Assembly (NCBI RefSeq): GCF_006716695.1
Contig: NZ_VFPN01000001.1
Span: 620,001-684,000 of the forward strand
DNA length: 64,000 nt
Origin: Klugiella xanthotipulae
GTDB lineage: Bacteria; Actinomycetota; Actinomycetes; Actinomycetales; Microbacteriaceae
Direction of reading: 5' to 3'
The position numbers and the translations under genes are program-made. Positions 19,177 to 29,044 of the stretch are shown here, in pieces. Position 1 is the first letter of the stretch; each line of letters begins with the position of its first letter. A model generated the notes under the pieces. It searched no databases. It was not told the origin of the DNA and saw only the letters and a list, made by a program, of their open reading frames with translations.

Positions 19177-20490
19177 ATGCGTTTATCAGTCATCGGATGC
19201 GGGTACCTGGGTGCTGTCCACGCGGCATGCATGGCAGAACTTGGTCATGAGGTTGTCGGAATTGATCTCGACGAGAGTAAAGTCCGTTCGCTATCCGAGG
19301 GCGTTGCGCCATTCTATGAGCCCGGACTTCCTGAGGTTCTCCGCTCGGCACTCGACTCCGGTCGTTTGCGATTTAGCAGCGACCCTGCGGATGCGCGTGG
19401 AGCTCGCGTACACTTCATTGCCGTCGGCACACCCCAGAAGTCGGGAAGCTCGGCAGCCGATATGACCTACGTTGACTCGGCCATCAACGCGCTCATCCCC
19501 GCCCTCTCACCCGGTGATCTGGTCGTGGGGAAGTCCACCGTTCCAGTGGGCACGGCTCAGCGCCTCAGCGCAACGCTTCGCGATGCGGGCACCGGCGCAC
19601 TGCTGGCGTGGAATCCCGAGTTCCTTCGCGAGGGGTTTGCCATCCAGGACACAATCAGCCCGGACCGTTTGGTGTACGGACTTCCTGCGGGCATCGACGG
19701 TGAGACGGCACGCGCCCTCATGGACGAGGTCTACGCGGCCGCGCTGGCAGCGGGAACCCCCCTCGTTCCCACCGACTACGCCACGGCAGAACTCGTTAAG
19801 GTTTCCGCCAACGCGTTCCTCGCCACCAAAATTTCCTTCATTAACGCTATGGCTGAGATCGCCGAGGTGACAGGTGCAGACGTCACGCAGTTGGCAGATG
19901 CGATTGGTCACGATGTCCGCATCGGCCGCCGCTTCCTTAACGCGGGTGTGGGCTTCGGCGGCGGTTGCCTACCCAAAGACATCCGAGCCTTCAGCGCGCG
20001 GGCCGATGAGTTGGGCGTGGGACACTCTCTCGGCTTCCTGAAAGAGATGGACGCCATCAATCTGCGGCGGCGCGATCGAGTCGTAGCCCTTGCCCTGCGC
20101 GAGCTCGGTGCCGAGTTCCCGCGCAAGAAAGTCGCTGCTCTTGGCCTGGCGTTCAAACCCAATTCGGATGACGTACGCGACTCCCCCGCCCTGGAGATCG
20201 CCACCCGGTTAGCCGCCGAAGGAACCTCGGTGACTGCCACAGACCCCGAGGCTCTGCGCAACGCGCAACGTGTCCAACCGCAGCTGACCTACACGGCGTC
20301 GATTGACGATGCCCTCCGCGGCGCTGACCTCGTTATTGTGGCCACAGAGTGGGTCCACTTCCGCGAGCTTGACCCGGTCATCGTCCGCGAGCTCGTCACC
20401 ACCCCGACCATCATTGACGCACGCAACTGCCTGGATGCCGACCGTTGGCGGGCCGCCGGTTGGACCTATATCGGGCTCGGCCGCCCCTGA
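19177..20490 (+). CDS. ugd: UDP-glucose 6-dehydrogenase family protein
   Basis: Oxidises UDP-glucose to UDP-glucuronate with two NAD+, feeding capsule and cell-wall polysaccharides. The 437-residue protein has the Rossmann motif GCGYLGAVHA at the N-terminus, VGKSTVPVGT in the NAD domain, NAFLATKISFINAMAEI in the middle helix, the catalytic-Cys motif GFGGGCLPKDIRAF, and FKPNSDDVRDSPAL in the UDP-binding domain. The ATG at 19177 has AGGGAGA upstream. A strong terminator follows. A UDP-N-acetyl-sugar dehydrogenase is less likely because these motifs match the Ugd subgroup. Confidence 0.9.
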   Translation: MRLSVIGCGYLGAVHAACMAELGHEVVGIDLDESKVRSLSEGVAPFYEPGLPEVLRSALDSGRLRFSSDPADARGARVHFIAVGTPQKSGSSAADMTYVDSAINALIPALSPGDLVVGKSTVPVGTAQRLSATLRDAGTGALLAWNPEFLREGFAIQDTISPDRLVYGLPAGIDGETARALMDEVYAAALAAGTPLVPTDYATAELVKVSANAFLATKISFINAMAEIAEVTGADVTQLADAIGHDVRIGRRFLNAGVGFGGGCLPKDIRAFSARADELGVGHSLGFLKEMDAINLRRRDRVVALALRELGAEFPRKKVAALGLAFKPNSDDVRDSPALEIATRLAAEGTSVTATDPEALRNAQRVQPQLTYTASIDDALRGADLVIVATEWVHFRELDPVIVRELVTTPTIIDARNCLDADRWRAAGWTYIGLGRP

Positions 20491-20499
20491 CCCCATGCG

Positions 20500-20542
20500 G
20501 AAGGGGCCGAGCCGCCCGTGCGGCCCGGCCCCTTCTTTCTTT
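20500..20542 (+). terminator. Rho-independent terminator of ugd
   Basis: AAGGGGCCG and CGGCCCCTT pair around a GC-rich loop, followed by CTTTCTTT. It starts 10 bp after the ugd stop. Confidence 0.85.
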
Positions 20543-20970
20543 AACACATGGGAACCAGCAACCGGTGCGCGTCTCCGCGCGATTAACGTCTTGTTGTTTC
20601 GACGTCGGTGCCGACTCTTCGCTGGTATGACGGTGACGAGGTTGCTCTATCGGCACAGCGAACATCCATCGTCATCTTCATCGAATCCGGGTAGTCTTCA
20701 GCGCCTATCGCTAAGGCTCCTGCCTGCTCACACTAGTGGGTGTCACGCCCACAGGGTGCCGCTGGCCACTCGGTTCGGTTCATTTGCACACGTATAGCTT
20801 CTGTCACCTAGCCTCCTCACCAATGCCCGGTCAGTGCCGGGAAGTACCAACCAGTGTGCCACCGCGCGAGAACATCCACAAGGGTGAGGAGTGACAAGGA
20901 GGCCGCTACGCGGGTAGCTGGGGCATCGCATCATCTTCACCCACGGCAGACGGAGACAGCACCAGGGCCA
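20543..20970. other. Non-coding region between ugd and tuf
   Basis: About 430 bp between two converging terminators. No frame with family features and no tRNA fold was found on either strand. Nothing further is recognised. Confidence 0.5.
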
Positions 20971-20974
20971 ATAA

Positions 20975-21014
20975 AAAAGCCGACCCCGTAGCGTATGCTA
21001 CGGGGTCGGCTTTT
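20975..21014. terminator. Bidirectional terminator downstream of tuf
   Basis: An 18-bp perfect stem (20975-20992 with 20997-21014) closes a GTAT loop. The stem has A4 on one side and T4 on the other, so it can end transcription on both strands. It lies 16 bp after the tuf stop. Confidence 0.92.
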
Positions 21015-21030
21015 AGTAAGTAGTAAGTAC

Positions 21031-22224
21031 TTACTTGTTGATCTTCGTCACGGTACCAGCACCTACGGTACGGCCACCCTCACGGATGGCGTAGCCGAGG
21101 CCCTCTTCCATAGCGATGGGCTGGATGAGCACAACCGACATGTCGGTGGTGTCGCCAGGCATAACCATGTCGGTGCCCTCAGGAAGGGTGATAACACCGG
21201 TTACGTCCGTGGTACGGAAGTAGAACTGGGGGCGGTAGTTGGTGAAGAACGGGTTGTGACGGCCGCCCTCTTCCTTAGACAGGATGTAGGCGGTGCCCTC
21301 GAACTCGGTGTGCGGCGTAACCGAACCAGGCTTCACGATAACCTGACCGCGCTCAACATCCTCACGCTTCGTTCCACGAAGGAGCAGACCACAGTTCTCA
21401 CCAGCCCACGCCTCGTCGAGCTGCTTGTGGAACATTTCGATTCCGGTCACAGTCGTCTTGACGGTGGGACGGATTCCCACGATCTCAACCTCAGAGTTGA
21501 TCTGCAGGGTTCCACGCTCGGCGCGACCCGTGACAACGGTTCCACGACCGGTGATCGTGAAGACATCCTCAACGGGCATCAGGAACGGCTTGTCCTTGTC
21601 GCGTACGGGGTCCGGAACGCTGTTGTCAACGGCTTCCATGAGTTCAAGAACGGAGTTAACCCACTTCTCGTCGCCCTCAAGAGCCTTCAGGCCCGAGACC
21701 TGCACAACGGGGACGTTGTCTCCGTCGAAGCCCTGGCTGGAGAGAAGCTCGCGAACCTCAAGCTCAACGAGCTCCAGGATCTCCTCGTCCTCAACCATGT
21801 CGGACTTGTTCAGCGCGACGAGCAGGTAGGGAACACCAACCTGCTTGGCGAGCAGAACGTGCTCACGGGTCTGAGCCATCGGACCGTCAGTAGCCGCAAC
21901 CACAAGGATTGCGCCATCCATCTGAGCAGCACCGGTGATCATGTTCTTGATGTAGTCGGCGTGACCCGGAGCGTCTACGTGTGCGTAGTGACGCTTGGGG
22001 GTCTCGTACTCGACGTGCGAGATGTTGATCGTGATACCACGCTGACGCTCCTCGGGAGCGGAGTCGATGGTAGCGAAGTCACGCTGCACGTTGGTCTCCG
22101 ACGGGTACTTGTCAGCAAGCACCTTGGAGATTGCGGCGGTAAGAGTGGTCTTACCGTGGTCAACGTGACCGATCGTTCCGATGTTTACGTGCGGCTTAGT
22201 CCGCTCGAACTTGGCCTTCGCCAC
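21031..22224 (-). CDS. tuf: Translation elongation factor Tu
   Basis: GTPase that delivers aminoacyl-tRNA to the ribosome. The 397-residue protein has the P-loop [23 protein letters not shown] and NKSD motifs and the usual three-domain length. The GTG at 22224 was chosen because it gives the standard N-terminus [19 protein letters not shown] and has GAGGAGG 8 nt upstream; an ATG at 22248 would lie ahead of that site. Last gene of the str operon, with its own terminator. Confidence 0.98.
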   Translation of the reverse strand: MAKAKFERTKPHVNIGTIGHVDHGKTTLTAAISKVLADKYPSETNVQRDFATIDSAPEERQRGITINISHVEYETPKRHYAHVDAPGHADYIKNMITGAAQMDGAILVVAATDGPMAQTREHVLLAKQVGVPYLLVALNKSDMVEDEEILELVELEVRELLSSQGFDGDNVPVVQVSGLKALEGDEKWVNSVLELMEAVDNSVPDPVRDKDKPFLMPVEDVFTITGRGTVVTGRAERGTLQINSEVEIVGIRPTVKTTVTGIEMFHKQLDEAWAGENCGLLLRGTKREDVERGQVIVKPGSVTPHTEFEGTAYILSKEEGGRHNPFFTNYRPQFYFRTTDVTGVITLPEGTDMVMPGDTTDMSVVLIQPIAMEEGLGYAIREGGRTVGAGTVTKINK

Positions 22225-22349
22225 TGTGGTCCTCCTCAGGACTTTCATGTAGTTACCCCTAAACGGCGACTGCCGACAGGGATGTCTACGGGGGTTGTGT
22301 ATTTATGTTACTTGCTTAGTCGAAATCTTTCGACCAACCGGGGACGAAA

Positions 22350-24464
22350 CTATTCGCCCTTGGTTTTCTGTACGATCTCGTCAGCCACGGCCTTCGGGAC
22401 CTCAGCATAAGAATCGAACGTCATCGAGAACACCGCGCGACCTGAGGTCTTCGACCGCAGATCACCAATGTAACCGAACATCTCAGACAGCGGGACAAGG
22501 GCGCGAACGACCTTGACGCCACTGGCGTCTTCCATGGACTGGATCTGACCACGACGCGAGTTCAGGTCACCGATAACGTCACCCATGTACTCCTCGGGGG
22601 TGCGAACTTCGACAGCCATCATCGGCTCGAGCAGAACCGGGTTTGCCAAACGAACGGCCTCTTTGAAAGCCATTGATCCGGCAATCTTAAACGCCATCTC
22701 CGACGAGTCAACATCGTGGTACTGGCCGTCAAGAAGGGTAGCCTTCACTCCGACCATGGGGAAGCCAGCGAGCACACCCACATTGAGGGCGTCCTGGATC
22801 CCCTGGTCAACCGAGGGAATGTATTCACGGGGAACGCGGCCACCGGTGACCTTGTTCTCGAACTCGTAGGTCTTCTCGCTGTCAGCCTCAAGCGGCGCGA
22901 TGGCGATCTGAATCTTTGCGAACTGACCCGAACCACCGGTCTGCTTCTTGTGGGTGTAGTCGTGCTTTGCAACCTCGCGACGAATCGTCTCTCGGTACGC
23001 AACCTGCGGCTTACCCACGTTGGCTTCAACCTTGAACTCGCGACGCATCCGATCAACAAGGATGTCGAGGTGCAACTCGCCCATACCGGCGATCACCGTC
23101 TGGCCCGTTTCCTGGTTGAGGCTCACGCGGAACGTGGGGTCCTCTTCGGCAAGCTTCTGGATAGCCGTTCCCAGCTTCTCCTGGTCTGCCTTGGTCTTCG
23201 GCTCAATCGCAACCTCGATCACGGGGTCGGGGAACGTCATCGACTCCAGGACAACCTGGTTGTTAGGGTCACAGAGGGTGTCACCGGTGGTGGTGTCCTT
23301 CAGACCAATAACGGCGTAGATGTGGCCGGCAGCAATGCTGTCAACAGGGTTCTCCTTATTGGAGTGCATCTGGAAGATCTTACCGATGCGCTCCTTCTTA
23401 CCCTTGGTGGAGTTGTACACCTGACCACCCGAGGCCACGTGGCCCGAGTAGACACGAACGTAGGTCAGCCGACCGAAGAACGGGTGAACAGCAACCTTGA
23501 AGGCCAGGCCCGCGAAGGGCTCATCGAAGTCAGCGTGACGCTCGATAATGATGCTTTCATCACGGGGGTCGTGCGCCTCGATAGCACCCACGTCAAGCGG
23601 GTTAGGCAGGTAGTCGATGACGGCGTCAAGCATCGGCTGCACGCCACGGTTCTTGAAGGCCGAACCACAGAGAACCGGGTAAATCAAGCTGTTCACCGTG
23701 AGGTAACGGATACCCTTCTTGATCTCCTCGATCGTGAGCTCCTCACCACCGAAGTACTTCTCCATCAACTCGTCGTCGGTCTCGGCAACGGTCTCCAGAA
23801 GCAGCGTGCGGTACTCCGCAGCCTTTTCCTTCAGGTCGGCGGGGATCTCTTCGATTTCGTAGCTCGCACCCATGGTGACATCACCCTTGGAGTCGCCGCG
23901 CCAGGTCTTTGCGACCATCTCAACCAGGTCTACAACACCCTCGAAGTTGCTCTCAGCGCCAATCGGCAGCTGAATCACGAGAGGCTTCGCACCCAGGCGG
24001 TTCACGATTGTATCGACCGTAAAGTAGAAATCGGCACCCAGTTTGTCCATCTTGTTGACGAAGCAAATGCGGGGCACGTTGTACTTATCGGCCTGACGCC
24101 ACACCGTCTCGGACTGGGGCTCAACGCCCTCCTTGCCATCAAAAACGGCGACGGCACCGTCGAGCACACGGAGCGAACGCTCCACCTCAACGGTGAAGTC
24201 AACGTGACCGGGGGTGTCGATGATGTTGATCTGGTTGTTCTTCCAGTAACAGGTCGTCGCGGCCGACGTAATCGTAATACCGCGCTCCTGCTCCTGTTCC
24301 ATCCAGTCCATCGTCGAGGCACCGTCATGCGTCTCACCGATCTTGTGGTTCACGCCCGTGTAAAACAGGATGCGCTCGGTGGTGGTGGTCTTTCCAGCAT
24401 CAATGTGGGCCATGATGCCGATGTTGCGGACCTTGTTCAGGTCGGTGAGCACGTCAAGTGCCAC
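22350..24464 (-). CDS. fusA: Translation elongation factor G
   Basis: GTPase that drives ribosomal translocation. The 704-residue protein starts with GTG behind CGGAGGA and shows the P-loop [40 protein letters not shown] and the [11 protein letters not shown]-like region near domain IV. It lies 125 bp upstream of tuf and 132 bp downstream of rpsG in the str operon. An upstream ATG at 24530 adds 22 unrelated residues and was not used. Confidence 0.98.
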   Translation of the reverse strand: MALDVLTDLNKVRNIGIMAHIDAGKTTTTERILFYTGVNHKIGETHDGASTMDWMEQEQERGITITSAATTCYWKNNQINIIDTPGHVDFTVEVERSLRVLDGAVAVFDGKEGVEPQSETVWRQADKYNVPRICFVNKMDKLGADFYFTVDTIVNRLGAKPLVIQLPIGAESNFEGVVDLVEMVAKTWRGDSKGDVTMGASYEIEEIPADLKEKAAEYRTLLLETVAETDDELMEKYFGGEELTIEEIKKGIRYLTVNSLIYPVLCGSAFKNRGVQPMLDAVIDYLPNPLDVGAIEAHDPRDESIIIERHADFDEPFAGLAFKVAVHPFFGRLTYVRVYSGHVASGGQVYNSTKGKKERIGKIFQMHSNKENPVDSIAAGHIYAVIGLKDTTTGDTLCDPNNQVVLESMTFPDPVIEVAIEPKTKADQEKLGTAIQKLAEEDPTFRVSLNQETGQTVIAGMGELHLDILVDRMRREFKVEANVGKPQVAYRETIRREVAKHDYTHKKQTGGSGQFAKIQIAIAPLEADSEKTYEFENKVTGGRVPREYIPSVDQGIQDALNVGVLAGFPMVGVKATLLDGQYHDVDSSEMAFKIAGSMAFKEAVRLANPVLLEPMMAVEVRTPEEYMGDVIGDLNSRRGQIQSMEDASGVKVVRALVPLSEMFGYIGDLRSKTSGRAVFSMTFDSYAEVPKAVADEIVQKTKGE

Positions 24465-24596
24465 GGGGTTCCTCCGAAAGTTATCTGGGTTGTCTGAGGT
24501 TATGTGCCGGCCCGGGGTCTGAAAGACCACCGCTGGGCGGCTCCGGCTTTCGACAGTATCGCACGCGATCCTGTCGAAAGCCGGAGCCGATTCGCA

Positions 24597-25067
24597 CTAC
24601 CAGCGGTAGTGCGCGAAGGCCTTGTTCGACTCGGCCATCTTGTGAGTGTCTTCACGACGCTTTACAGCGGCACCAAGACCGTTGGAGGCATCAAGAATCT
24701 CGTTGGTCAGACGCTCAGTCATCGTGTTCTCACGACGAGCCTTGGCGTAGCTGGTCAACCAACGCAGTGCCAGAGTGTTGGCCCGGTGAGGCTTGACCTC
24801 AACGGGCACCTGATACGTTGATCCACCAACACGACGCGAGCGAACCTCAAGCGTGGGGCGCACATTGTCGAGCGCCTTCTTGAGGGTCACAACGGCATCC
24901 GCACCGGTCTTGGCGGAAACACCGGCGAGTGCGTCGTAAACGATGCGCTCGGCGAGGCCCTTCTTGCCATCCTTGAGGATCTTGTTCACGAGCTGGCTAA
25001 CAATGGGGGCACCGTAGACCGGATCGGCAACTACGGGGCGCTTAGGAGCTGGTCCCTTACGAGGCAT
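24597..25067 (-). CDS. rpsG: 30S ribosomal protein S7
   Basis: S7 nucleates the 30S head and is a translational repressor of the str operon in some bacteria. The 156-residue protein has [20 protein letters not shown] and [20 protein letters not shown]. It overlaps rpsL by one base. Confidence 0.98.
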   Translation of the reverse strand: MPRKGPAPKRPVVADPVYGAPIVSQLVNKILKDGKKGLAERIVYDALAGVSAKTGADAVVTLKKALDNVRPTLEVRSRRVGGSTYQVPVEVKPHRANTLALRWLTSYAKARRENTMTERLTNEILDASNGLGAAVKRREDTHKMAESNKAFAHYRW

Positions 25068-25441
25068 TACTTCTTCTCCTTCTTAGCGCCGTAGCGGCTA
25101 CGAGCCTGCTGGCGACCCTTGACGGCCTGGGTGTCAAGGGCACCACGAACGATCTTGTAGCGAACACCGGGGAGGTCTTTCACACGACCACCACGAACGA
25201 GCACCATCGAGTGCTCCTGAAGGTTGTGTCCCTCACCGGGGATGTACGCGGTGACCTCGGTACCGTTGGACAGCTTCACACGGGCGACCTTACGCATCGC
25301 CGAGTTGGGCTTCTTGGGGGTGGTGGTGTACACACGGGTGCATACTCCACGCTGCTGCGGGTTTGCCTTCAGGGCGGGCGCCTTGGTCTTCGTGACCTTG
25401 GGCGTGCGACCCTTCCGGACCAACTGCTGAATAGTTGGCAC
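25067..25441 (-). CDS. rpsL: 30S ribosomal protein S12
   Basis: S12 takes part in decoding; changes at its two conserved lysines give streptomycin resistance. The 124-residue protein has [20 protein letters not shown], with the first lysine in TPKKPN, and the second in [16 protein letters not shown]; both lysine sites read wild type. It starts with GTG and opens the str operon behind AGGAGAAG. Confidence 0.98.
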   Translation of the reverse strand: MPTIQQLVRKGRTPKVTKTKAPALKANPQQRGVCTRVYTTTPKKPNSAMRKVARVKLSNGTEVTAYIPGEGHNLQEHSMVLVRGGRVKDLPGVRYKIVRGALDTQAVKGRQQARSRYGAKKEKK

Positions 25442-25721
25442 TTCTTCTCCTTATATGTGCTGCACGGTGACAGCTTGTGCATTAAGCGGTGTGCATTCGT
25501 GCGCGACCCTGAGGATGCGCACGAGTTCATTTGGACCCACCGAAAGCGCAGAGTTGCGCCCTCCTATGTGGCGGGTATGCCGTGGGGGTCGCGCTCTTTC
25601 AAGACGCGGCCCGAGGATTTCGACGCCACCAACCGCAACGCATCCTTTAAAGGCGCGACAAGATTGGTGGCAAAGAGCACCAGGGAGCAATACTATCTCG
25701 TGCGCGACACACAGCGCAAGA
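25442..25721 (-). promoter_or_regulatory. Leader and promoter region of the str operon
   Basis: The 280 bp between rpsL and the next gene hold no gene. The str promoter must lie here on the minus strand. A TTGAAA near 25597-25602 is a possible -35, but its partner -10 (CATACC) is poor, so no promoter is called with confidence. Confidence 0.35.
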
Positions 25722-27182
25722 TTAGAACAGCGAGGGCAAGAGGGTGATATCAGCCTTGCCATCCACGAACCCACGAACTGAACCCATAATTGCGACGCTG
25801 ATCGAGTTCGTACTCGATGTTCCGCTGCGGCCTGTGGCCGGATCGCTCACGTCCGAGGTGGCACTCGCCGCGCCCTTTTTTGTGGTACTGATACTCCAGC
25901 CGCCCGAGCCCGATGCCTCGATGGCGGTGACAGGCCGCGGGTTCAACGTCCAGACAATATTGGTGTAGACGTACCCCTCGTTCTCCTTCTTAGCCCCGAA
26001 CGGGCACAGCAGGGGCTGAAGCTCCGTGGACTTCACGCAGTCATTCAGGTAGCTGTCAATCGCATCGTTTATCGCTTGCGTGCCCTGATCGGTGAGAGTG
26101 AAAGAGAGCTCATTAGCGGGACTATTGACCGTGTCAGTCTGAAAACCGGTGACGGACACGCTGGCCGGGTCACCCGTAAACCACTCGTTCTCGGCGATCT
26201 CGACGGTGTAGGTGCCCGGAAGCGCGCGCAGGTTTTCACCACGCTCGATCGCATCGGCCAACGAAACCCCCGCAATCGTGCCCTCGCCCCCCTCCGGAAC
26301 CTCGATCGATGTGATGTCGATGGTCTCCAGGGGAAGTTTGTCAATCTCCCAGACGTCGAAGAAAAGCATCTCTTTCCCGGTGCTCTTGAGCTGGAACGTC
26401 TGTGTGCCGGAGTTTTTACCCTGCTTCAGGGAAACCTTTACCTGGGCGGTGCCGCCCTTTGTCTGGGATGACTCGACAGTGTAGCCCGTGATGCGATCCG
26501 TGGCCGCGGCGTAGGCTTTATCGGTGAGCAGAATATCGTCATCCGTTGTCGTGACATTGGCCTGGGCAAGCGCATCTCGAACGCTGCCGTTGGTGAGGTC
26601 ACCGAGAAAAGACTCAACGGCATGCTCCGGAGAGTGGTTGGCGCTCTGCACGGCGAAGAAGACCCCGACACCGCCGCCGAGCAAAACGATGGCCGCTCCG
26701 GCAATGCCCAGACCAAGGAAAAGCCCCTTCTTGGACTTTTGGGGCTGATTGGGCTCACCGGCAAACTGACCCACACCACCAAATGGGGGCTGCTGCCCCG
26801 GGGGGATGCCACCCGCGGCGGGGTACCCGTTGGGGGCTGACTGTTGCCCAGCCGGATAACCCTGTGGCGCACCGGCGGGTGGGAAACCTTCCTGCTGCGG
26901 ATATCCACCCTGTTGTGGGTAACCACCCTGTTGTGGGTAACCACCACTCTGAGGGGAATGAGCGGCCGGATCAGACCACTGCTGCTGCGTCTCAAAAACC
27001 GGCTGTTGATACATCGGTGGTTCCCCGAAGACGGGCTGGGCCGGGACGGCCTGATCGGGGGCGACGCCCTCGGGCAACCCGGGAAAAGCAGCAGCGGATG
27101 CCGGGCCGGACACACTTTCCTGGCCGGAGAAGTCCTCCGGGTTGACAGGCTGCTGCTCACCGTTGTTCGGCTGGTCGCTCAT
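25722..27182 (-). CDS. Membrane-anchored protein with Pro/Gln/Gly-rich cytoplasmic N-terminus, function unknown
   Basis: A 486-residue protein. Residues 1-150 are low-complexity, with three nearly identical GGYPQQ units and many Pro, Gln and Gly. One hydrophobic segment follows (about 155-180, LFLGLGIAGAAIVLLGGGVG), then about 300 residues likely outside the membrane. Two Cys in that part may form a disulfide. The outer part begins with a DUF4878-like layout (HSPEHAVESFLGDLTNGSVR), as in lumazine-binding-like lipoproteins; this is a guess from pattern. It starts 260 bp beyond the str operon on the same strand. No function is assigned. Confidence 0.75.
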   Translation of the reverse strand: MSDQPNNGEQQPVNPEDFSGQESVSGPASAAAFPGLPEGVAPDQAVPAQPVFGEPPMYQQPVFETQQQWSDPAAHSPQSGGYPQQGGYPQQGGYPQQEGFPPAGAPQGYPAGQQSAPNGYPAAGGIPPGQQPPFGGVGQFAGEPNQPQKSKKGLFLGLGIAGAAIVLLGGGVGVFFAVQSANHSPEHAVESFLGDLTNGSVRDALAQANVTTTDDDILLTDKAYAAATDRITGYTVESSQTKGGTAQVKVSLKQGKNSGTQTFQLKSTGKEMLFFDVWEIDKLPLETIDITSIEVPEGGEGTIAGVSLADAIERGENLRALPGTYTVEIAENEWFTGDPASVSVTGFQTDTVNSPANELSFTLTDQGTQAINDAIDSYLNDCVKSTELQPLLCPFGAKKENEGYVYTNIVWTLNPRPVTAIEASGSGGWSISTTKKGAASATSDVSDPATGRSGTSSTNSISVAIMGSVRGFVDGKADITLLPSLF

Positions 27183-27274
27183 AGATGATGCCCCTTAAAA
27201 TCTGAATACATACTTTTCGCAGTCTACCCAGAATCTCAGAAAGCTCTGAGTCGCTAACGATCAATCACACCAAC

Positions 27275-27916
27275 CTAGTGCGCCGGGGGAAACTCCAACG
27301 AGTTGGTGAGTTCGTCGAGCATTGCTTGAATCTGCGGCTCGACACAGGTGGCGATGGCGTGGCGGATACGCCCTGAATGCGTGGCAACCGCCCGACAGAC
27401 CTCCTGCCCCGCCCCCTGAGCACACCGATCTGCGCGCACCATGTCGGCCCGGAGGGCAACTTTTTGCTCCTCCGTGAGAGGTGGGCGCGGATCCGGCGGT
27501 GGCGGCACCTCCTCTGCCATGCTGGCGAGAGTGAACAGGAAGGGCTGCCCCGGATCAGGCTCAGGGTCGAGCTCGATCCCCTCGTACTCCGGATCAAGCC
27601 CCTCCGTGGGGTGGTATCCGGCCGGCGTGCGAATCGCCTCCGCCTCAGCCAGTTCCTGCTGCAACAGGGGCAGATGCGCCTCGGTATATTCGTTCACCAT
27701 CTTGTCAATAATGCGCTGTAGCCGACTGACGAGCGCATGCTGAACCTGGTGCGGCACATCGACATCCATGCCGGCGGCGCGCACCATCGGCGAGTTGTAG
27801 CATCGGCGACACAGCCGCCCACGCGAGCGAAATGAGGACGGCTCCCACCGCGGGAGCCAGCGCAGCCACGCATCGACGGCCGCAGAAACGCGCGCTTCGG
27901 TGCTGTCTTCGGCCAT
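27275..27916 (-). CDS. Conserved-looking hypothetical protein
   Basis: A 213-residue cytosolic protein with no family recognised. The N-terminus is Trp/Arg-rich with a CRRC pair (about 36-39); the middle has an acidic Pro-rich stretch (LDPEPDPGQP and VPPPPDPRPP); the C-terminus is helical and has two more cysteines. It contains no membrane segment or signal peptide. It diverges from ppk2 with about 110 bp between. Codon use resembles its neighbours, so it is probably a real gene. Confidence 0.6.
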   Translation of the reverse strand: MAEDSTEARVSAAVDAWLRWLPRWEPSSFRSRGRLCRRCYNSPMVRAAGMDVDVPHQVQHALVSRLQRIIDKMVNEYTEAHLPLLQQELAEAEAIRTPAGYHPTEGLDPEYEGIELDPEPDPGQPFLFTLASMAEEVPPPPDPRPPLTEEQKVALRADMVRADRCAQGAGQEVCRAVATHSGRIRHAIATCVEPQIQAMLDELTNSLEFPPAH

Positions 27917-28015
27917 ACATCAACGGTACCGACAGCATCCCCCGCGGCCAAGCCAACACCGATGATTGTGGATAACTCCGTGACCCTAACGTCTCGGAAG
28001 GAGGGCGTTTGCCGG

Positions 28016-28021
28016 TAGGTT
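28016..28021 (+). promoter_or_regulatory. Probable -10 box (TAGGTT) of ppk2
   Basis: TAGGTT ends 6 nt before the GTG at 28028, which fits a leaderless transcript and supports that GTG as the start over the ATG at 28061. No good -35 is seen. Confidence 0.4.
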
Positions 28022-28027
28022 TTAACC

Positions 28028-28867
28028 GTGGAGAGGCACCACCCAAAGAAAGCACGGACAATGACCCAGGTTAAACGGATGCCCAAGAAACGCTACGAAA
28101 CGGAGCTCCGACGACTACAAACCGAACTTGTCGCGCTCCAGCAGTGGGTGCGCGCCACACACTCGCGTGTGGTGATCATCTTTGAGGGCCGAGATGCCGC
28201 AGGCAAGGGATCCGCTATCAAGCGTGTCTCAGAGTATCTCAACCCCCGGTACGCCCGCATCGTGGCCCTACCCGCCCCCAGCCAGCGCGACCAGAGTCGC
28301 TGGTACTACCAGCGCTACGTAGCCCATCTGCCCTCGGCCGGTGAGATCGTACTGATGGACCGCTCCTGGTACAACCGCGCCGGAGTCGAGCGCGTGATGG
28401 GGTTCTGCACCGACGAACAGTACGAACGATTCATGGACCAGACCCCCACTTTTGAGCAAATGCTGCTCGATGACGGCATTATTCTGCTGAAGTATTGGTT
28501 CTCCGTCTCGGATATGGAGCAGGAACGCCGCTTCCGCTCGCGCCGCGACGACCCCATGCGCCAGTGGAAGCTCTCGGATATGGATGTCCAGTCCATTTCC
28601 CGGTGGGAAGACTACTCCAAAGCCAAAGACGTGATGTTTGACCGTACGAGCACCGAGGCTTCACCCTGGTGGACCGTGGAGAGTGACGACAAACGCTCCT
28701 CCCGCATCAATGTGATGGCGCACATCCTGTCGCAGATCCCGTACAGTCACGTGCCCCTGCCCGCGGTGGAAATTCCACCACGACCCGCACCCGGCGGCTA
28801 CGAGCGACCACCGCTGCACTCCCAACGCTACGTGCCCGACTACGCGGCAACGCTCACTAAGAAGTAG
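28028..28867 (+). CDS. ppk2: Polyphosphate kinase 2 (PPK2) family protein
   Basis: Transfers phosphate between polyphosphate and nucleotides, in most relatives making ATP or GTP from polyP. The 279-residue protein has the Walker A EGRDAAGKGSAI (about 53-64), the DRSWYNRAGVERVMGF Walker B and lid region, and DPMRQWKLSDMD, all PPK2 hallmarks. The GTG start fits a leaderless message; the ATG at 28061 would remove 11 residues. A perfect terminator follows. A ppx gene lies 1.9 kb downstream, suggesting a local polyP unit. Confidence 0.92.
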   Translation: MERHHPKKARTMTQVKRMPKKRYETELRRLQTELVALQQWVRATHSRVVIIFEGRDAAGKGSAIKRVSEYLNPRYARIVALPAPSQRDQSRWYYQRYVAHLPSAGEIVLMDRSWYNRAGVERVMGFCTDEQYERFMDQTPTFEQMLLDDGIILLKYWFSVSDMEQERRFRSRRDDPMRQWKLSDMDVQSISRWEDYSKAKDVMFDRTSTEASPWWTVESDDKRSSRINVMAHILSQIPYSHVPLPAVEIPPRPAPGGYERPPLHSQRYVPDYAATLTKK

Positions 28868-28883
28868 GCTCGCACCCGGCCGC

Positions 28884-28920
28884 CGCCGTGTGCCCCATCC
28901 GAAGCGAGGGGCACACGGCG
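28884..28920 (+). terminator. Terminator hairpin of ppk2
   Basis: CGCCGTGTGCCCC and GGGGCACACGGCG are perfect 13-base arms around an 11-nt loop, 17 bp after the ppk2 stop. The T-tract is weak. Confidence 0.75.
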
Positions 28921-29044
28921 TCTCCCCGCTCCGATCCGGACGGACGGGGAACACACATGCCGGAAAATATCCGCGTAATATCAGCGAATATTGCTAAAGT
29001 GACGCTCAGGAAACCGCACCATGCGAGTTAAAGGGGTAAGCAAT

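Noticed and set aside
20543-20970. Possible small genes or RNA between ugd and tuf
   Set aside because: Frames present have no family features, ribosome binding site or coupling, and no stable RNA fold was seen apart from the tuf terminator.
22716-24497. Very long open frame (593 codons) on the plus strand opposite fusA
   Set aside because: It mirrors the codon structure of fusA, has no own ribosome binding site and no protein-family features; it is a consequence of GC-rich coding DNA.
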